Positions 28,490 to 36,738 of a stretch of DNA of 46,699 nt are shown in pieces (positions within the stretch are counted from its first letter, which is position 1; every line of letters starts with the position of its first letter). The position numbers were made by a program, and so were the translations under genes. The stretch is from assembly GCA_014084085.1 (NCBI GenBank), contig NPFB01000113.1, positions 1 through 46,699 on the forward strand, given 5' to 3'. The notes under the pieces were generated by a model. The model was not told the origin of the DNA. It saw only the letters and a list, made by a program, of their open reading frames with translations, and made no database searches. Origin of the DNA: Hondaea fermentalgiana (lineage: Eukaryota; Sar; Bigyra; Thraustochytrida; Thraustochytriidae).

Positions 28490-29707
28490 ATGGCGGCAGA
28501 AGGCTTGACGGCAGTGCTGCGGTGGCTGACGGAGAACAAGCTCGACGCCATCGACCTGCTCAACCCTCTGATCACAGCGGGACTGACCAGCGTCGCCAAG
28601 ATCGAAGCAGCGACCGCTGCGGATCTCAAGACGCTCACGCCCCAGCAACGCAAGCGTGTGCTTGCGGCTGTGGCAAAGATCAAGGGCAAGGGGGGGAAGC
28701 GCAAGTCAGCCTCCGGTGCCATCGTGCGCGACCAAGGCCCTGCAAAACGCGGACGCGCGGAGGAGGTCATGGGTGTCGACGATCTGGCCGAGAGGATCCA
28801 GGTCGATGAGGCCCTGAAGGCGCAGCTGGACGCAGGAACTGTCAGCGCTGATGCAAGAAGAATCCTTGTCAATCGCTCGCCCGTCATGATCCTATGGGGT
28901 GCCTGCGTGGCCCAGATTCTTGGTAACGACTGGAGCTCGGCTCTCTCGTTGGGAAGCGCCATGGCCGGTCTGAACGCCCGCTCGCACGGCGAGCGTCTTG
29001 GAATCTACCAGAATCGCCCAGATGGCGGCGGCGGCAGCAGCAGGAGCGATACACACGAGTCGCAAGAGGAGAAACAAGTGGCTCTGCTCGGCCGTGAATT
29101 CTCTGCCAGAGTATTTCCAGCGCAAGAGGCTGGAAAGCCACCGCCGCTTCGCGGTTTGAGTCATGATGGGCGCATCGCTCGTCCACGGTCCGTTTTGTCA
29201 TCTCTGCAACGAAGCTTTGGGCGGTCTCTTGAGCTCGTGTATGAAGTCATGATGCGTGTCGCGCGTTTGATGGATCCGGAACTGCTACGCAAGAACAGCA
29301 ATCGCATCGCATACGAAATGTATGCACGTTTTCGCCCAGCGGTACCCAATGGCCGCGCAGGTTGGGGCGCAAAGGGGCCCCTTTTGCTTGATCAAGTCGA
29401 AGGAATCGTACAAGATGATCGATTTCCCTTTAAAACTGATGCGGTGAAGATCGAAAATGACAGTTCGACAGGGGTAGAAGATGGCCCCAAAGACGTTCCC
29501 TCGATTGTGAAACAGGAAGCAGAAACTTCCATTGGGGCGGAGAATGTATCCGTACCGGCGCAGAATCAGCTGCTTTGCAAAATAGCAAACGCGGGCGCTG
29601 AGGGAATCCAGATTTCAGCCCTTAGTGCCACTGAAAAGGGCCTTCTCGAGGGTCTCCAGCTCGATGGCCTTGTGTTCCTTAAAAATGGAGCCTATGTTGC
29701 CAGCTAA
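28490..29707 (+). CDS. conserved-looking protein of unknown function with N-terminal helical (SAM/HhH-like) region
   Basis: 405 residues, ATG 28490. Residues 1-65 form short helices (AVLRWLTENKLDAIDLLNPL, then LTPQQRKRVLAAVAKIKGKG) resembling a SAM or helix-hairpin-helix module. A basic, nuclear-localisation-like stretch (KGKGGKRKSAS, KRGRAEE) follows. Residues about 125-170 contain VNRSPVMILWGACVAQILG and SALSLGSAMAGLNARSHGERLG, which look like a conserved family core; I recall similar stretches in fungal proteins of unknown function but cannot confirm this. A second helical block is at about 235-295. The C-terminus ends with a helix-turn-helix-like segment (ANAGAEGIQISALSATEKGLLEGLQLDGLVF). 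A nuclear, nucleic-acid-related role is an inference. Confidence 0.8.
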   Translation: MAAEGLTAVLRWLTENKLDAIDLLNPLITAGLTSVAKIEAATAADLKTLTPQQRKRVLAAVAKIKGKGGKRKSASGAIVRDQGPAKRGRAEEVMGVDDLAERIQVDEALKAQLDAGTVSADARRILVNRSPVMILWGACVAQILGNDWSSALSLGSAMAGLNARSHGERLGIYQNRPDGGGGSSRSDTHESQEEKQVALLGREFSARVFPAQEAGKPPPLRGLSHDGRIARPRSVLSSLQRSFGRSLELVYEVMMRVARLMDPELLRKNSNRIAYEMYARFRPAVPNGRAGWGAKGPLLLDQVEGIVQDDRFPFKTDAVKIENDSSTGVEDGPKDVPSIVKQEAETSIGAENVSVPAQNQLLCKIANAGAEGIQISALSATEKGLLEGLQLDGLVFLKNGAYVAS

Positions 29708-30085
29708 GTTGTCAATGCGAATGTTTCTTTGTCTACTACACAAATCCAAGTTCCATTTCTCTCCGCCTCGCGCCTTTCCGTCCTCTTTCGTACGTACAGT
29801 CTGCCTCACCTGCGCGGCGGGAATGGGCCACTGTGCAGTCCAATGGACTGTAGATTTCTGTCCAACCTTTGGCCGACCAGCGAGTCCATCTTCTCCGCAC
29901 GTTCTGCGCGTCAGCCAAGCCCCCTCGGGATGGACTGCGTACGGCCCAAGCGTATAATCTTGCAAGTACTTGTCCTGGGACTCGCCGCCGCAGCAGTTCG
30001 CAATCACGAACTCGTACGCGTCGCCACACGGCCGCGCTATTAGTTGTAGCTGAGCTGAGCTGAGTCGGCCTGACAGTGAGTACAT
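29615..30085 (-). CDS. possible small gene, antisense to the 3' end of its neighbour
   Basis: 156 residues from ATG 30085; stop at 29615. The first 90 residues have coding-like GC-rich third positions and a natural composition with several Cys, Trp and Tyr (for example EFVIANCCGGESQDKYLQDY). A CAG^GTGAGG donor-like site at about 29811 could end an exon there, and the rest of the frame looks less protein-like. The last 93 bp overlap the 3' end of the 28490 gene on the other strand. It would be divergent from the kinase at 30375, with the TAGGCCTA at 30167 between them. No family recognised; it may be chance. Confidence 0.35.
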   Translation of the reverse strand: MYSLSGRLSSAQLQLIARPCGDAYEFVIANCCGGESQDKYLQDYTLGPYAVHPEGAWLTRRTCGEDGLAGRPKVGQKSTVHWTAQWPIPAAQVRQTVRTKEDGKARGGEKWNLDLCSRQRNIRIDNLAGNIGSIFKEHKAIELETLEKALFSGTKG

Positions 30086-30166
30086 CTCAGGTCACGACCG
30101 GCGGCAAATCCACGTAACGGACAAATCCACTTCAGTTCCACCGCGTGGAGCCCCTACTACTACTAC

Positions 30167-30174
30167 TAGGCCTA
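30167..30174. promoter_or_regulatory. TAGGCCTA palindrome, copy 4
   Basis: Lies between the possible small minus-strand gene (start 30085) and the kinase (start 30375), followed by CTAGGCCTGG and CCTAGGCCC half-sites at 30214-30235. It suits a shared divergent promoter; function is inferred. Confidence 0.4.
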
Positions 30175-30374
30175 TACCGAGGCTACGCATACGTAAAAAA
30201 GTCCAAGACTTAGCTAGGCCTGGACCCTAGGCCCAGCCAGACCTTTCCTTGGCTGCCAGGACACGCTCGTCCAAAGCCCTTCCGCTCGCGCGCGCTCGAG
30301 GAGCAAAGCGACGCGCACATCGTCTGGCCACGCGCGGTTGAGCTTGGGCTTTGTACCCTGGCTGCTCGACACCG

Positions 30375-32695
30375 ATGCAAACAGAGGAGTTCCCGGCGCT
30401 TGGCCAGAGGCGGCGGTCCTCGTCCTTTGACCGGGCCGGCGGCCTCGACCAGGTCGAGGAGAGCGAAGACGAAGAGGTTGACGCGGAAACCGAGGATGAC
30501 GACGCGGGCGAAGGCGAAGAAAGCAATCTCAAAGGTCTTGGCGAGAATGATGGAGACCTTGGACGAAAATACAATGACGCTCGAGGCCTCGCAAATCGTC
30601 TCTCTTCAACTTGCAAAGGCGACGGCTTAGAAGCGGTTCTGAGCCTGCAAGCAAGCAAGCTTAGCTTCGGGACGGGCGCGTCCATCAATGCCAGCAAATC
30701 GTTCTCGGTGTACTCGACCGGGAAAAATGGACGCATCTCCGAGGAAGGCGAAGAAGATGAAGACGAGGCCGACGAAAGCACCGAACACGCAGAGCAGAGA
30801 GTGCAAGCTTATGGTCTGGGCCTGAGCGGCGAGGAGACGAACGAGGACGAAGAGGACGGGGAAGAAGAGGAAAGTAAGCTCGGCCACCTGCGCCCTTTCG
30901 AGGGAAGACGGAGCGCGCTCCAAGAGACGATTATGGCCGGCAGCTTGGGCGTCCCTCGGGGCACCGACTTGACACTCATCAGCCTCAATCAGTACATCTT
31001 GCAGCAGGAACTGGGGCGTGGGTCGCAGGCCATTGTGTACCGGGCCAAGGACCGTCATACAAATCAAGAGGTTGCCTTTCGAATTGTGCAAGGTGTACGA
31101 CTGCGCGACGTTGTTCAAGCGGAATCCGAAGAACTTGCCCGTGGTTTGCGCATGAACGGAAGTGTGGCGACGATGACCAAGGCCATCAAAACTGAGCTTG
31201 CTATTCTGCAAAGGATTGAGCATCCCAATCTCGTCAGCTTCATCGAAGTGCTCGATTTGGAAACTTTTGACGACACTGTTCGCGGCGTTGCGATCGCCAT
31301 GGAACTTGCAAGCGGACGCGAACTTGTGTCTGATGAGAAGCTCGAAGCCTTGGACGCTGACTTTTGGGACATGCACACAACCGCGTCTGCACAGCCGCTC
31401 TTTTCAGAAAGAGAATGTTGTCGGGTGTTTTCGCAAATCCTCGCTGGTCTGGAATACATGCACTATCATGGCATTTTCCACGGAGACGTGAAGCCATCCA
31501 ATGTAATTTACAATGAGACGACCGGCCACGTCAAGCTTGTCGATTTCGGCGTTAGCCGCGCTGCTACCTTTGAGCAAACCGCAATTGATCTCGGACCCAC
31601 CATCTTTCGAAGTCATGGCGGCTTTGGAAGAGGCACGCTCTTGGTACGTTTCTTCTTGACTGCGCTTGCACTTCGTTTCTTTCTTATTTCTTCATCTCTT
31701 TTTCGTTTGGTAGAGAACGTCACTGACACTGTTCACTTTTTGCAATCGCACAGTTTTTTAGCCCTGAGGCATTTAACCTTGCACCAGGGGGCACCTTCGA
31801 TGCAGCTGATGCGGATGTGTGGGCCGCAAGCATGACGCTCTATGTACTTCTCTTCGGCCACCTCCCCCTACGTGGCATCACAGAGCGCGGCGACTTGATG
31901 CATCTTATGCAAACGGCAAAAGCACTTCCGTTGTGGGAGCCTGAGATGCTTGGCATTGTCTCAACAACCACGTCACGAGGAGGCGCGGCTGTTTGTCATG
32001 AATGCCTTCGTATCGACCGCTTCGCAAGGGTGAAGCAAATCTCCAAAATTATGCAGCACCCATGGATGCGTCCCGCGCAAGAGACCTTTCGCGCATCCAA
32101 CGGCGCTCTCCGCGCAAATTCGCCGCTCGGCAAACAGCTTTCGGATGACGATCTGGACTCGGTCGGCGCACCAGTCACAGAGGTCACGGGCTGGGCCTCG
32201 TTCAAGCGGCGGTTCGTGCAGATTGAATCGAGTTTCAAGACATTTACGTGCTCGGCCATTGCGCGACTCTCAGACCTCGGCGAGAACCTTGCACGAGAAT
32301 CACGTTTGTCTGACTTGCACGACGAAGGTTGTCAGCAAGTGAAAAGAGTCCAGGCAAAGCTTGAGCGCGCGGCGATACGAATTCAAACCATGTTCAGAAT
32401 GCACGCTGCTCGCTGTCTCGCGCGTCGTCTTCGGCTGCAGAAGAGTCTCAATTTTGCTGCAACCAAAATTCAGACCGTCTTTCGCTCGCGCCAAGCGCGT
32501 CAGCAGGCAGAGGCTATGCGCAAGTCGAAAGCGCAAGCTGCGAGCATGGCAAGTACCATCAATTCTGAACTTCACTCCGCCGCGCGGTCTATTCAGGGAA
32601 TGTATCGCCGACGCTTGCGACGACAGTTTACAAATTCTGGTGATGCGCAGAGGTCACTAGTGCAGGCGCGCAAGCCGTCTTCCTCTTCTTCGTAG
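30375..32695 (+). CDS. CaMKK-like protein kinase with C-terminal IQ motifs and altered catalytic residues (one intron)
   Basis: CDS is join(30375..31643, 31754..32695), 736 residues. The intron (GTACGT..CACAG, 110 bp, phase 0) lies in the activation loop just before FFSPEAF. The first in-frame ATG is 30375. An acidic, Ser-rich N-terminus (1-190) precedes the kinase domain (about 205-560): LGRGSQAIVYRA glycine loop, VAFRIV at about 233 where the invariant Lys is Arg, HPNLVSFIEVLD, HGDVKPSNVI at about 369 where HRD is HGD, a retained DFG (about 390), SPE in place of APE, and DVWAASMTLYVLLFG. The GHVKLVDFGVS and DVKPSN features fit the CaMKK/SAK1 group. Three IQ motifs follow (about 630-650, 657-675, 702-720; for example AATKIQTVFRSRQARQQ), so calmodulin binding is likely. 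Known CaMKKs activate AMPK-type kinases. Whether this protein is active is open. Confidence 0.85.
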
Positions 32696-33215
32696 CGGTT
32701 CTCAAAGCATCTGCTGCTTCTACCTTGTTCCCACACCCCGGTTCATGATCAGATGACATGGAGGTTACTTTTAAAATGCTCCCCTCCCTTTTTCACCCTT
32801 GTTTTTCGTATCTAATCCAATGTAAAGTATACTTGGGGCGCTCCTCTCTCTCTCTTGTTTTGGACAAATGAGTGCTGATGGCATCAACATCACATAGCAA
32901 TCAGCTGGGACGTTGCGAAGAAAATAATTGGTTCTTTTCTGGTTACATCGACTAGCAAAAATGAAGCTGTGTGAAAGCTCTCTATACTACAAACTAAGAA
33001 GTGAATCGTGGATTCGCAAAAAGCACATGCAAAACCCCTCCTTGATTCACCGACAAGAGAGCATTCACCGACATTATAGCATTCGCCGGCATGAAACTTC
33101 TTCGGGAAAATAGAGACAGCGGGCACGCGCAGTTGATGCTGACGTCATTCAATTTCTTTGCAAAAGGCCGAAAAAGTGGTCTGGCATCCAGTCGAGACCC
33201 ATACACTCTACTTGT
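32696..33215. other. convergent intergenic region between kinase and ERCC8-like gene
   Basis: AT-richer. It has TGTAAA at about 32821, a CT run at about 32845-32855, and the 18-bp repeats at 33045-33098. No gene seen. Confidence 0.6.
33045..33098 (+). repeat. three imperfect 18-bp tandem repeats
   Basis: Units at 33045-33062, 33063-33080 and 33081-33098 all begin ATTC(A/G)CCG(A/G)CA. They lie about 120-170 bp beyond the stop of the ERCC8-like gene, probably in or past its 3' UTR. Confidence 0.65.
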
Positions 33216-34607
33216 CTAGAACTCGCCAATTCTGTTTCGCAACTCTTCAATATCGGACGTCCATTCGTCCTCGTCATCGAGCTCGGCATCGGCGCCAAAG
33301 GGAACTGGAGCATGCACGGTGGGTGCGACGGCGGCAGATGAGTGGTTGCCTGGAACGCTTTCACTCATGAGATTCGTAAAGGAATGACCATGCTCTGGAC
33401 GCGCACTTTTCCGAGCACGGCGTTGCGGTACCCATCGTAAGAGCAGGCCATCAATGCCCACAGAAAAGAGCTCCTGTGTTGATTCACGCAACGCGAGACC
33501 GGTAATGCGCATAAAGTGACCACTCCATCGAGGAGCAAAATTGGCTGGGTGACCCGTGTGCACGTCAAAACAGCCAATGGACTGACCGCGCGCGCCAACC
33601 GCGTGGTACACTGTGAATCCCTCGACTGTACTGACGGTGCGCGACGCGACAAAGACACCTGAATTGGCGAGTGGTTCCCCGAGCGATGAGGAATAATTGA
33701 CAAAGGTATTCTCATAAATATGTTCATGCATGTGCAGATCGTTGCGATCTAGGGCGCGCGGGATCGCCTTTGTGGTCCAAAGCCTCATTTTGCAGTCAGC
33801 CCCAGAAGATAGGAGCAAGGACCCACTTGCAGCAAATTGAAGGCCCGTGACGGCACCATCGTGGGCAGTGTGCTGTGGATCAATAAGGGCACGACGCTGT
33901 TCGAGTGGCGTTCTGTGTTGATCGAGTGTAGCAAAGCAGGCCTTGTCTCCCGAGCGACGTAGGTCCCATAGACGTATGCTACGGTCAAAGCTCCCCGTGG
34001 CGAGAACGTATTCCGATGCTGGCGACCATGCGGCACTAGAGACGGCAGCGCGATGACCCTTGAGCATTTGCGTGTGTGCCCCGGATGACATGTCGCAGAG
34101 ACGAACCAACGGCGCACCTGACGCACAAGCGACAAGCTTCGACGTGACCGCGCCCGGGATTGGCGTGAGGGCCGCAGCATGTATGACCTGCCTCAGGGGA
34201 AACTCAGATACTGGGACAAAGGCATTCGTATCCCAAACAATGACACGGGCGTCTCGTCCCCCTGATACAAAGAGACCCAGGTCCGCTGCGAACCACGACA
34301 ATGAGCTTACTGCCTTTGTGTGCCCGGTGGCTGCTCTAGCGGATGGCGTGGATGCCGCCCCGGCCTCGACTGCGTCGCCTCGGCCCGTATGGCGCCCCGC
34401 TGTGGAGCTCACGAGCCCGCTCTGTGAAGGTCGATCCACGTCTCGGAGCAGGATTTGGCCGGTACCTCTACCGACCAAAAGGAATCGCTCGCTGCGGTTC
34501 TCAAGCGCGGCCGCCGCCAGGCCGCCGCCGCTGCACTGCGGAGGGACTGGGTCTTCGAGGTCGACTTCGAGCGCGCGAAGCCTCGAGGTAGCGATCTCGT
34601 GCTCCAT
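33216..34607 (-). CDS. ERCC8: ERCC8 / CSA-like WD40 DNA-repair protein
   Basis: 463 residues from the ATG at 34607 (MEHEIATSRLRALEVDLEDP); the frame is open further upstream with Met codons at 34667 and beyond, but the sequence there is Arg-rich. The N-terminal LEDP, the order of WD40 repeats and specific blocks match CSA: SWFAADLGLFVSGGRDARVI, VWDTNAF, VRLCDMSSGAHTQMLKGHRA, YVLATGSFDRSIRLWDLRR, ATLDQH, TAHDGAVTGLQF, LLLSSGADCKMRLW, a YHAVGARGQSI block, and a late ELFSVGIDGLLLRWVP. The acidic C-terminus ends DEDEWTSDIEELRNRIGEF. In animals and plants CSA is the DDB1-CUL4 substrate receptor that recruits factors to RNA polymerase II stalled at DNA damage (transcription-coupled repair). A Ser/Gly/Ala-rich insertion lies between the first two repeats. 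It is head-to-head with the sirtuin, 328 bp apart. Confidence 0.9.
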   Translation of the reverse strand: MEHEIATSRLRALEVDLEDPVPPQCSGGGLAAAALENRSERFLLVGRGTGQILLRDVDRPSQSGLVSSTAGRHTGRGDAVEAGAASTPSARAATGHTKAVSSLSWFAADLGLFVSGGRDARVIVWDTNAFVPVSEFPLRQVIHAAALTPIPGAVTSKLVACASGAPLVRLCDMSSGAHTQMLKGHRAAVSSAAWSPASEYVLATGSFDRSIRLWDLRRSGDKACFATLDQHRTPLEQRRALIDPQHTAHDGAVTGLQFAASGSLLLSSGADCKMRLWTTKAIPRALDRNDLHMHEHIYENTFVNYSSSLGEPLANSGVFVASRTVSTVEGFTVYHAVGARGQSIGCFDVHTGHPANFAPRWSGHFMRITGLALRESTQELFSVGIDGLLLRWVPQRRARKSARPEHGHSFTNLMSESVPGNHSSAAVAPTVHAPVPFGADAELDDEDEWTSDIEELRNRIGEF

Positions 34608-34935
34608 GCGTCTTCGCGCTGCCGTGCGGGGTTCCAGCTCGCGGCCGAGCACTGCCGCGGCCCACATGGGGCCGTCTGCGCTGCGGCCTCGTCGCCTGCC
34701 TGTCCCGGCGCCCCGGCGCGAGCTTTGCTTTGCTTTGCATCCTGGTTTGCTCGAGAGAGTTGCTAGGCTATACAAAGCTCACTGTCAGTCGCTGTCAATC
34801 GTAGTTATTGGTCGTAGTAGACCACCCAATACGATACCGGAGAAGATCTATCACCTTGCCTTTTCCAGGAAAGGACAAATCTCAATCTTTGACGCCGGCT
34901 GCTGCGATCTCAGACTCGGTCCATCGACCGCGGCG
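34608..34935. promoter_or_regulatory. divergent promoter region of ERCC8-like and sirtuin genes
   Basis: A 328-bp interval between two outward-facing starts, both encoding DNA or chromatin factors. It must hold both 5' leaders. It includes a GCTAGGCTATAC element near 34763. No TATA box stands out. Confidence 0.5.
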
Positions 34936-35880
34936 ATGGCGGCAGCCACGGAGCGCGCGGCGGCGGCGCTGCAGACCAGCCAGCGCGTGGCGGTGCTGCT
35001 AGGCGCCGGGATCTCGGTCGGCAGTGGCATTCCGGACTTTCGGTCGCCCGGGGGCATGTACGACACCCTGCGACCGGACCTTCTCACAGCCACTCCGGCG
35101 CAACGCGCGCTCATGGCAAGAGACCCGACGGCTGTTGTGAGCTGGACTATTTTCCGCGAGAATCAGCTCCCCTACCTGGAACTTCGGCGGCCGTTCATTC
35201 TCGGCATCAATGAAGGACGCTGGAAGCCCTCGCTTGCGCACTACTTTTTGCAAGAATTGCAGGACCGTGGCAAGCTGCATCGATGCTATTCGCAGAACAT
35301 TGATGGTCTCGAACTCATGACCGGCCTTGATAGATCTCGCGTCGTCACTTGCCACGGCAGTCTTGGGGCGATCTCATGCGAGTTCTGCGGCAAGCCGGCC
35401 GATCGAGACTGGTTCACCTCGGCGCTGCGCTCCTCCATCCGCGATATTTACGGCACAGATGATTCAGCCCCCAAGACATCAACGCCGATTTCGTGTCCTG
35501 CATGCGGTCGCCCGGGGCTCAAGCCATCCACGGTGCTTTATGGGCGGTCTCTCCCAGGTGACTTTTTCGAGGCCATGGAGGCAGACTTTCCAAGCACGAT
35601 TGACCTCGTCATCGTTGTAGGAACGAGCCTCACTGTTTCCCCGGCAAACCAGATCCCGTGTCTTGCCGCGCGGGACACTCCGCGCATTGTCGTCAATATG
35701 GAACCAGTGGGCGAAGACCTTGGGCTGGACTTTGCATCGAAACGAGACATTTTCTTGGGAGGAGCCTGCGATGACTCCTTTGCAAATCTTTTGCGCGAGC
35801 TTGGCTGGTCCTCGACGTTTGCTTCTAAGTTCCGCGACCAGATGCCTGCGGCATCTGCAGCTTTGCTCGAGACAGCTTGA
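34936..35880 (+). CDS. sirtuin, NAD-dependent protein deacylase (SIR2 family)
   Basis: 314 residues from ATG 34936 (MAAATERAAAALQ). The frame is open upstream, but that part is antisense to ERCC8. Domain signatures in order: GAGISVGSGIPDFRSPGGMYD (from about residue 23, NAD-binding), YSQNIDGLE (about 117-125), catalytic His in VVTCHGSLG (about 140), zinc ligands as CEFC and CPAC, VLYGRSLPGDFF, VVGTSLTVSPANQIP and IVVNMEP. All key residues are present, so an active enzyme is expected. The FRSPGG.YD and QNIDGLE forms fit the class I group (SIRT1/2/3-like). No long N- or C-terminal extension and no clear targeting peptide, so its compartment cannot be called. Confidence 0.95.
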   Translation: MAAATERAAAALQTSQRVAVLLGAGISVGSGIPDFRSPGGMYDTLRPDLLTATPAQRALMARDPTAVVSWTIFRENQLPYLELRRPFILGINEGRWKPSLAHYFLQELQDRGKLHRCYSQNIDGLELMTGLDRSRVVTCHGSLGAISCEFCGKPADRDWFTSALRSSIRDIYGTDDSAPKTSTPISCPACGRPGLKPSTVLYGRSLPGDFFEAMEADFPSTIDLVIVVGTSLTVSPANQIPCLAARDTPRIVVNMEPVGEDLGLDFASKRDIFLGGACDDSFANLLRELGWSSTFASKFRDQMPAASAALLETA

Positions 35881-36315
35881 CCAAATAATCACATCTTTTG
35901 AACTTGGACCATGTCTCCTTCTTCTCCTTCTTCTCCTTCCTCTTATTTTTTCCTGCATCATTTGGTGACAATTCCTCTCACGCCAATACTCCACATGTGT
36001 CTATCTCTTCTGGCCGCATGCTTAAAGAACCCAAAAAGAGGAGGCCACAACCTGCCTGAACATGTCCAGACGAGCTCCCCTCGATGTAATTTCGCCTCAT
36101 CCCACCTGCGCCGTTCGCTCCACCTCTGCCTCCTTCTCCATCGTCAATCTCCACCTCCATCCCCTCCTCCGCCCCCAACTTACTCCCTCTCCCCGCCGCC
36201 GCCGCTCCTCGTCCTCCTTGCCGGCGTCTTCCCTCCCGTCTCTTCTCCTCCTTGAGAGCAGCCCAGACCCGCAAACCGTCGTCCCAGCCAGCCCGCGCTC
36301 CCTCGCCCGCCGACC
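35881..36315. other. pyrimidine-rich stretch up to the assembly gap
   Basis: The plus strand is dominated by C and T from about 35908 to 36250 (TTCTCC repeats, then CCTCC and CCGCC runs). An ATG at 36062 opens a Ser/Pro/Arg-rich frame to the gap that could be the N-terminus of the broken gene, but its composition is what such DNA would give by chance. Confidence 0.5.
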
Positions 36316-36415
36316 NNNNNNNNNNNNNNNNNNNNNNNNNNNNNNNNNNNNNNNNNNNNNNNNNNNNNNNNNNNNNNNNNNNNNNNNNNNNNNNNNNNNN
36401 NNNNNNNNNNNNNNN
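36316..36415. other. assembly gap of exactly 100 N
   Basis: One hundred N, the usual placeholder for a gap of unknown size. The reading frame across it cannot be trusted. It lies in or beside a GC-rich, repeat-rich coding region. Confidence 0.98.
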
Positions 36416-36691
36416 GCGCGAGGCGGCGGCGTGCTCTCCGCGCGCCCGCACAGGCCGGCCGGCGAGAGACGCCAGCAGCACCAGCAGCACCAGCAGCACC
36501 AGCAGAACGCGGAGCAGGAGGTGGCCATCGAGGCGCTGCTGGTCAAAATCAAGGACCAGGCGCGGTCCAAGGAGCTCGGTCTCGGCGCGCGCAGGGTGCT
36601 CCTCTCGGACATGCTCGATAGCCTGCGGCATCTGGAGCACGAGATCGACGCGGACCAGTGGCTGTACGAGGAGCAGCCTCTCCTGAACTAG
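36416..36691 (+). CDS. 3' part of a small helical protein, 5' end lost in the gap
   Basis: Right of the gap, the frame ending at 36691 reads a His/Gln repeat (QQHQQHQQHQ, nt about 36473-36505) and then a well-formed helical tail: EVAIEALLVKIKDQARSKELGLG and LLSDMLDSLRHLEHEIDADQW, ending YEEQPLLN. The tail is protein-like, amphipathic and without low complexity, unlike the other two frames here. I do not recognise it. It ends 47 bp before the GatB start on the same strand. Confidence 0.55.
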   Translation, partial: ARGGGVLSARPHRPAGERRQQHQQHQQHQQNAEQEVAIEALLVKIKDQARSKELGLGARRVLLSDMLDSLRHLEHEIDADQWLYEEQPLLN

Positions 36692-36738
36692 CTAAGAGCA
36701 GAGCAAGTGCGAAAGCTAGCCGGACATCAAAGCGAAAG

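Noticed and set aside
30351..30374. Eight-residue extension of the kinase
   Set aside because: It begins at TTG; the first ATG is 30375.
34060..34935. Long plus-strand extension of the sirtuin frame
   Set aside because: It is antisense to well-supported ERCC8-like WD40 repeats, and its translation is Arg/Pro/Ser-rich with no motif. The sirtuin domain starts just after ATG 34936.
36062..36315. Plus-strand ATG frame left of the gap as N-terminus of the broken gene
   Set aside because: The frame across 100 N is arbitrary, and the sequence is a pyrimidine tract translated as Ser/Pro/Leu.
36658..36738. Longer GatB N-terminus with a basic, presequence-like composition
   Set aside because: It would start at GTG, overlaps the preceding CDS, and has no ATG. 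The first ATG (36739) already gives an import-compatible N-terminus.
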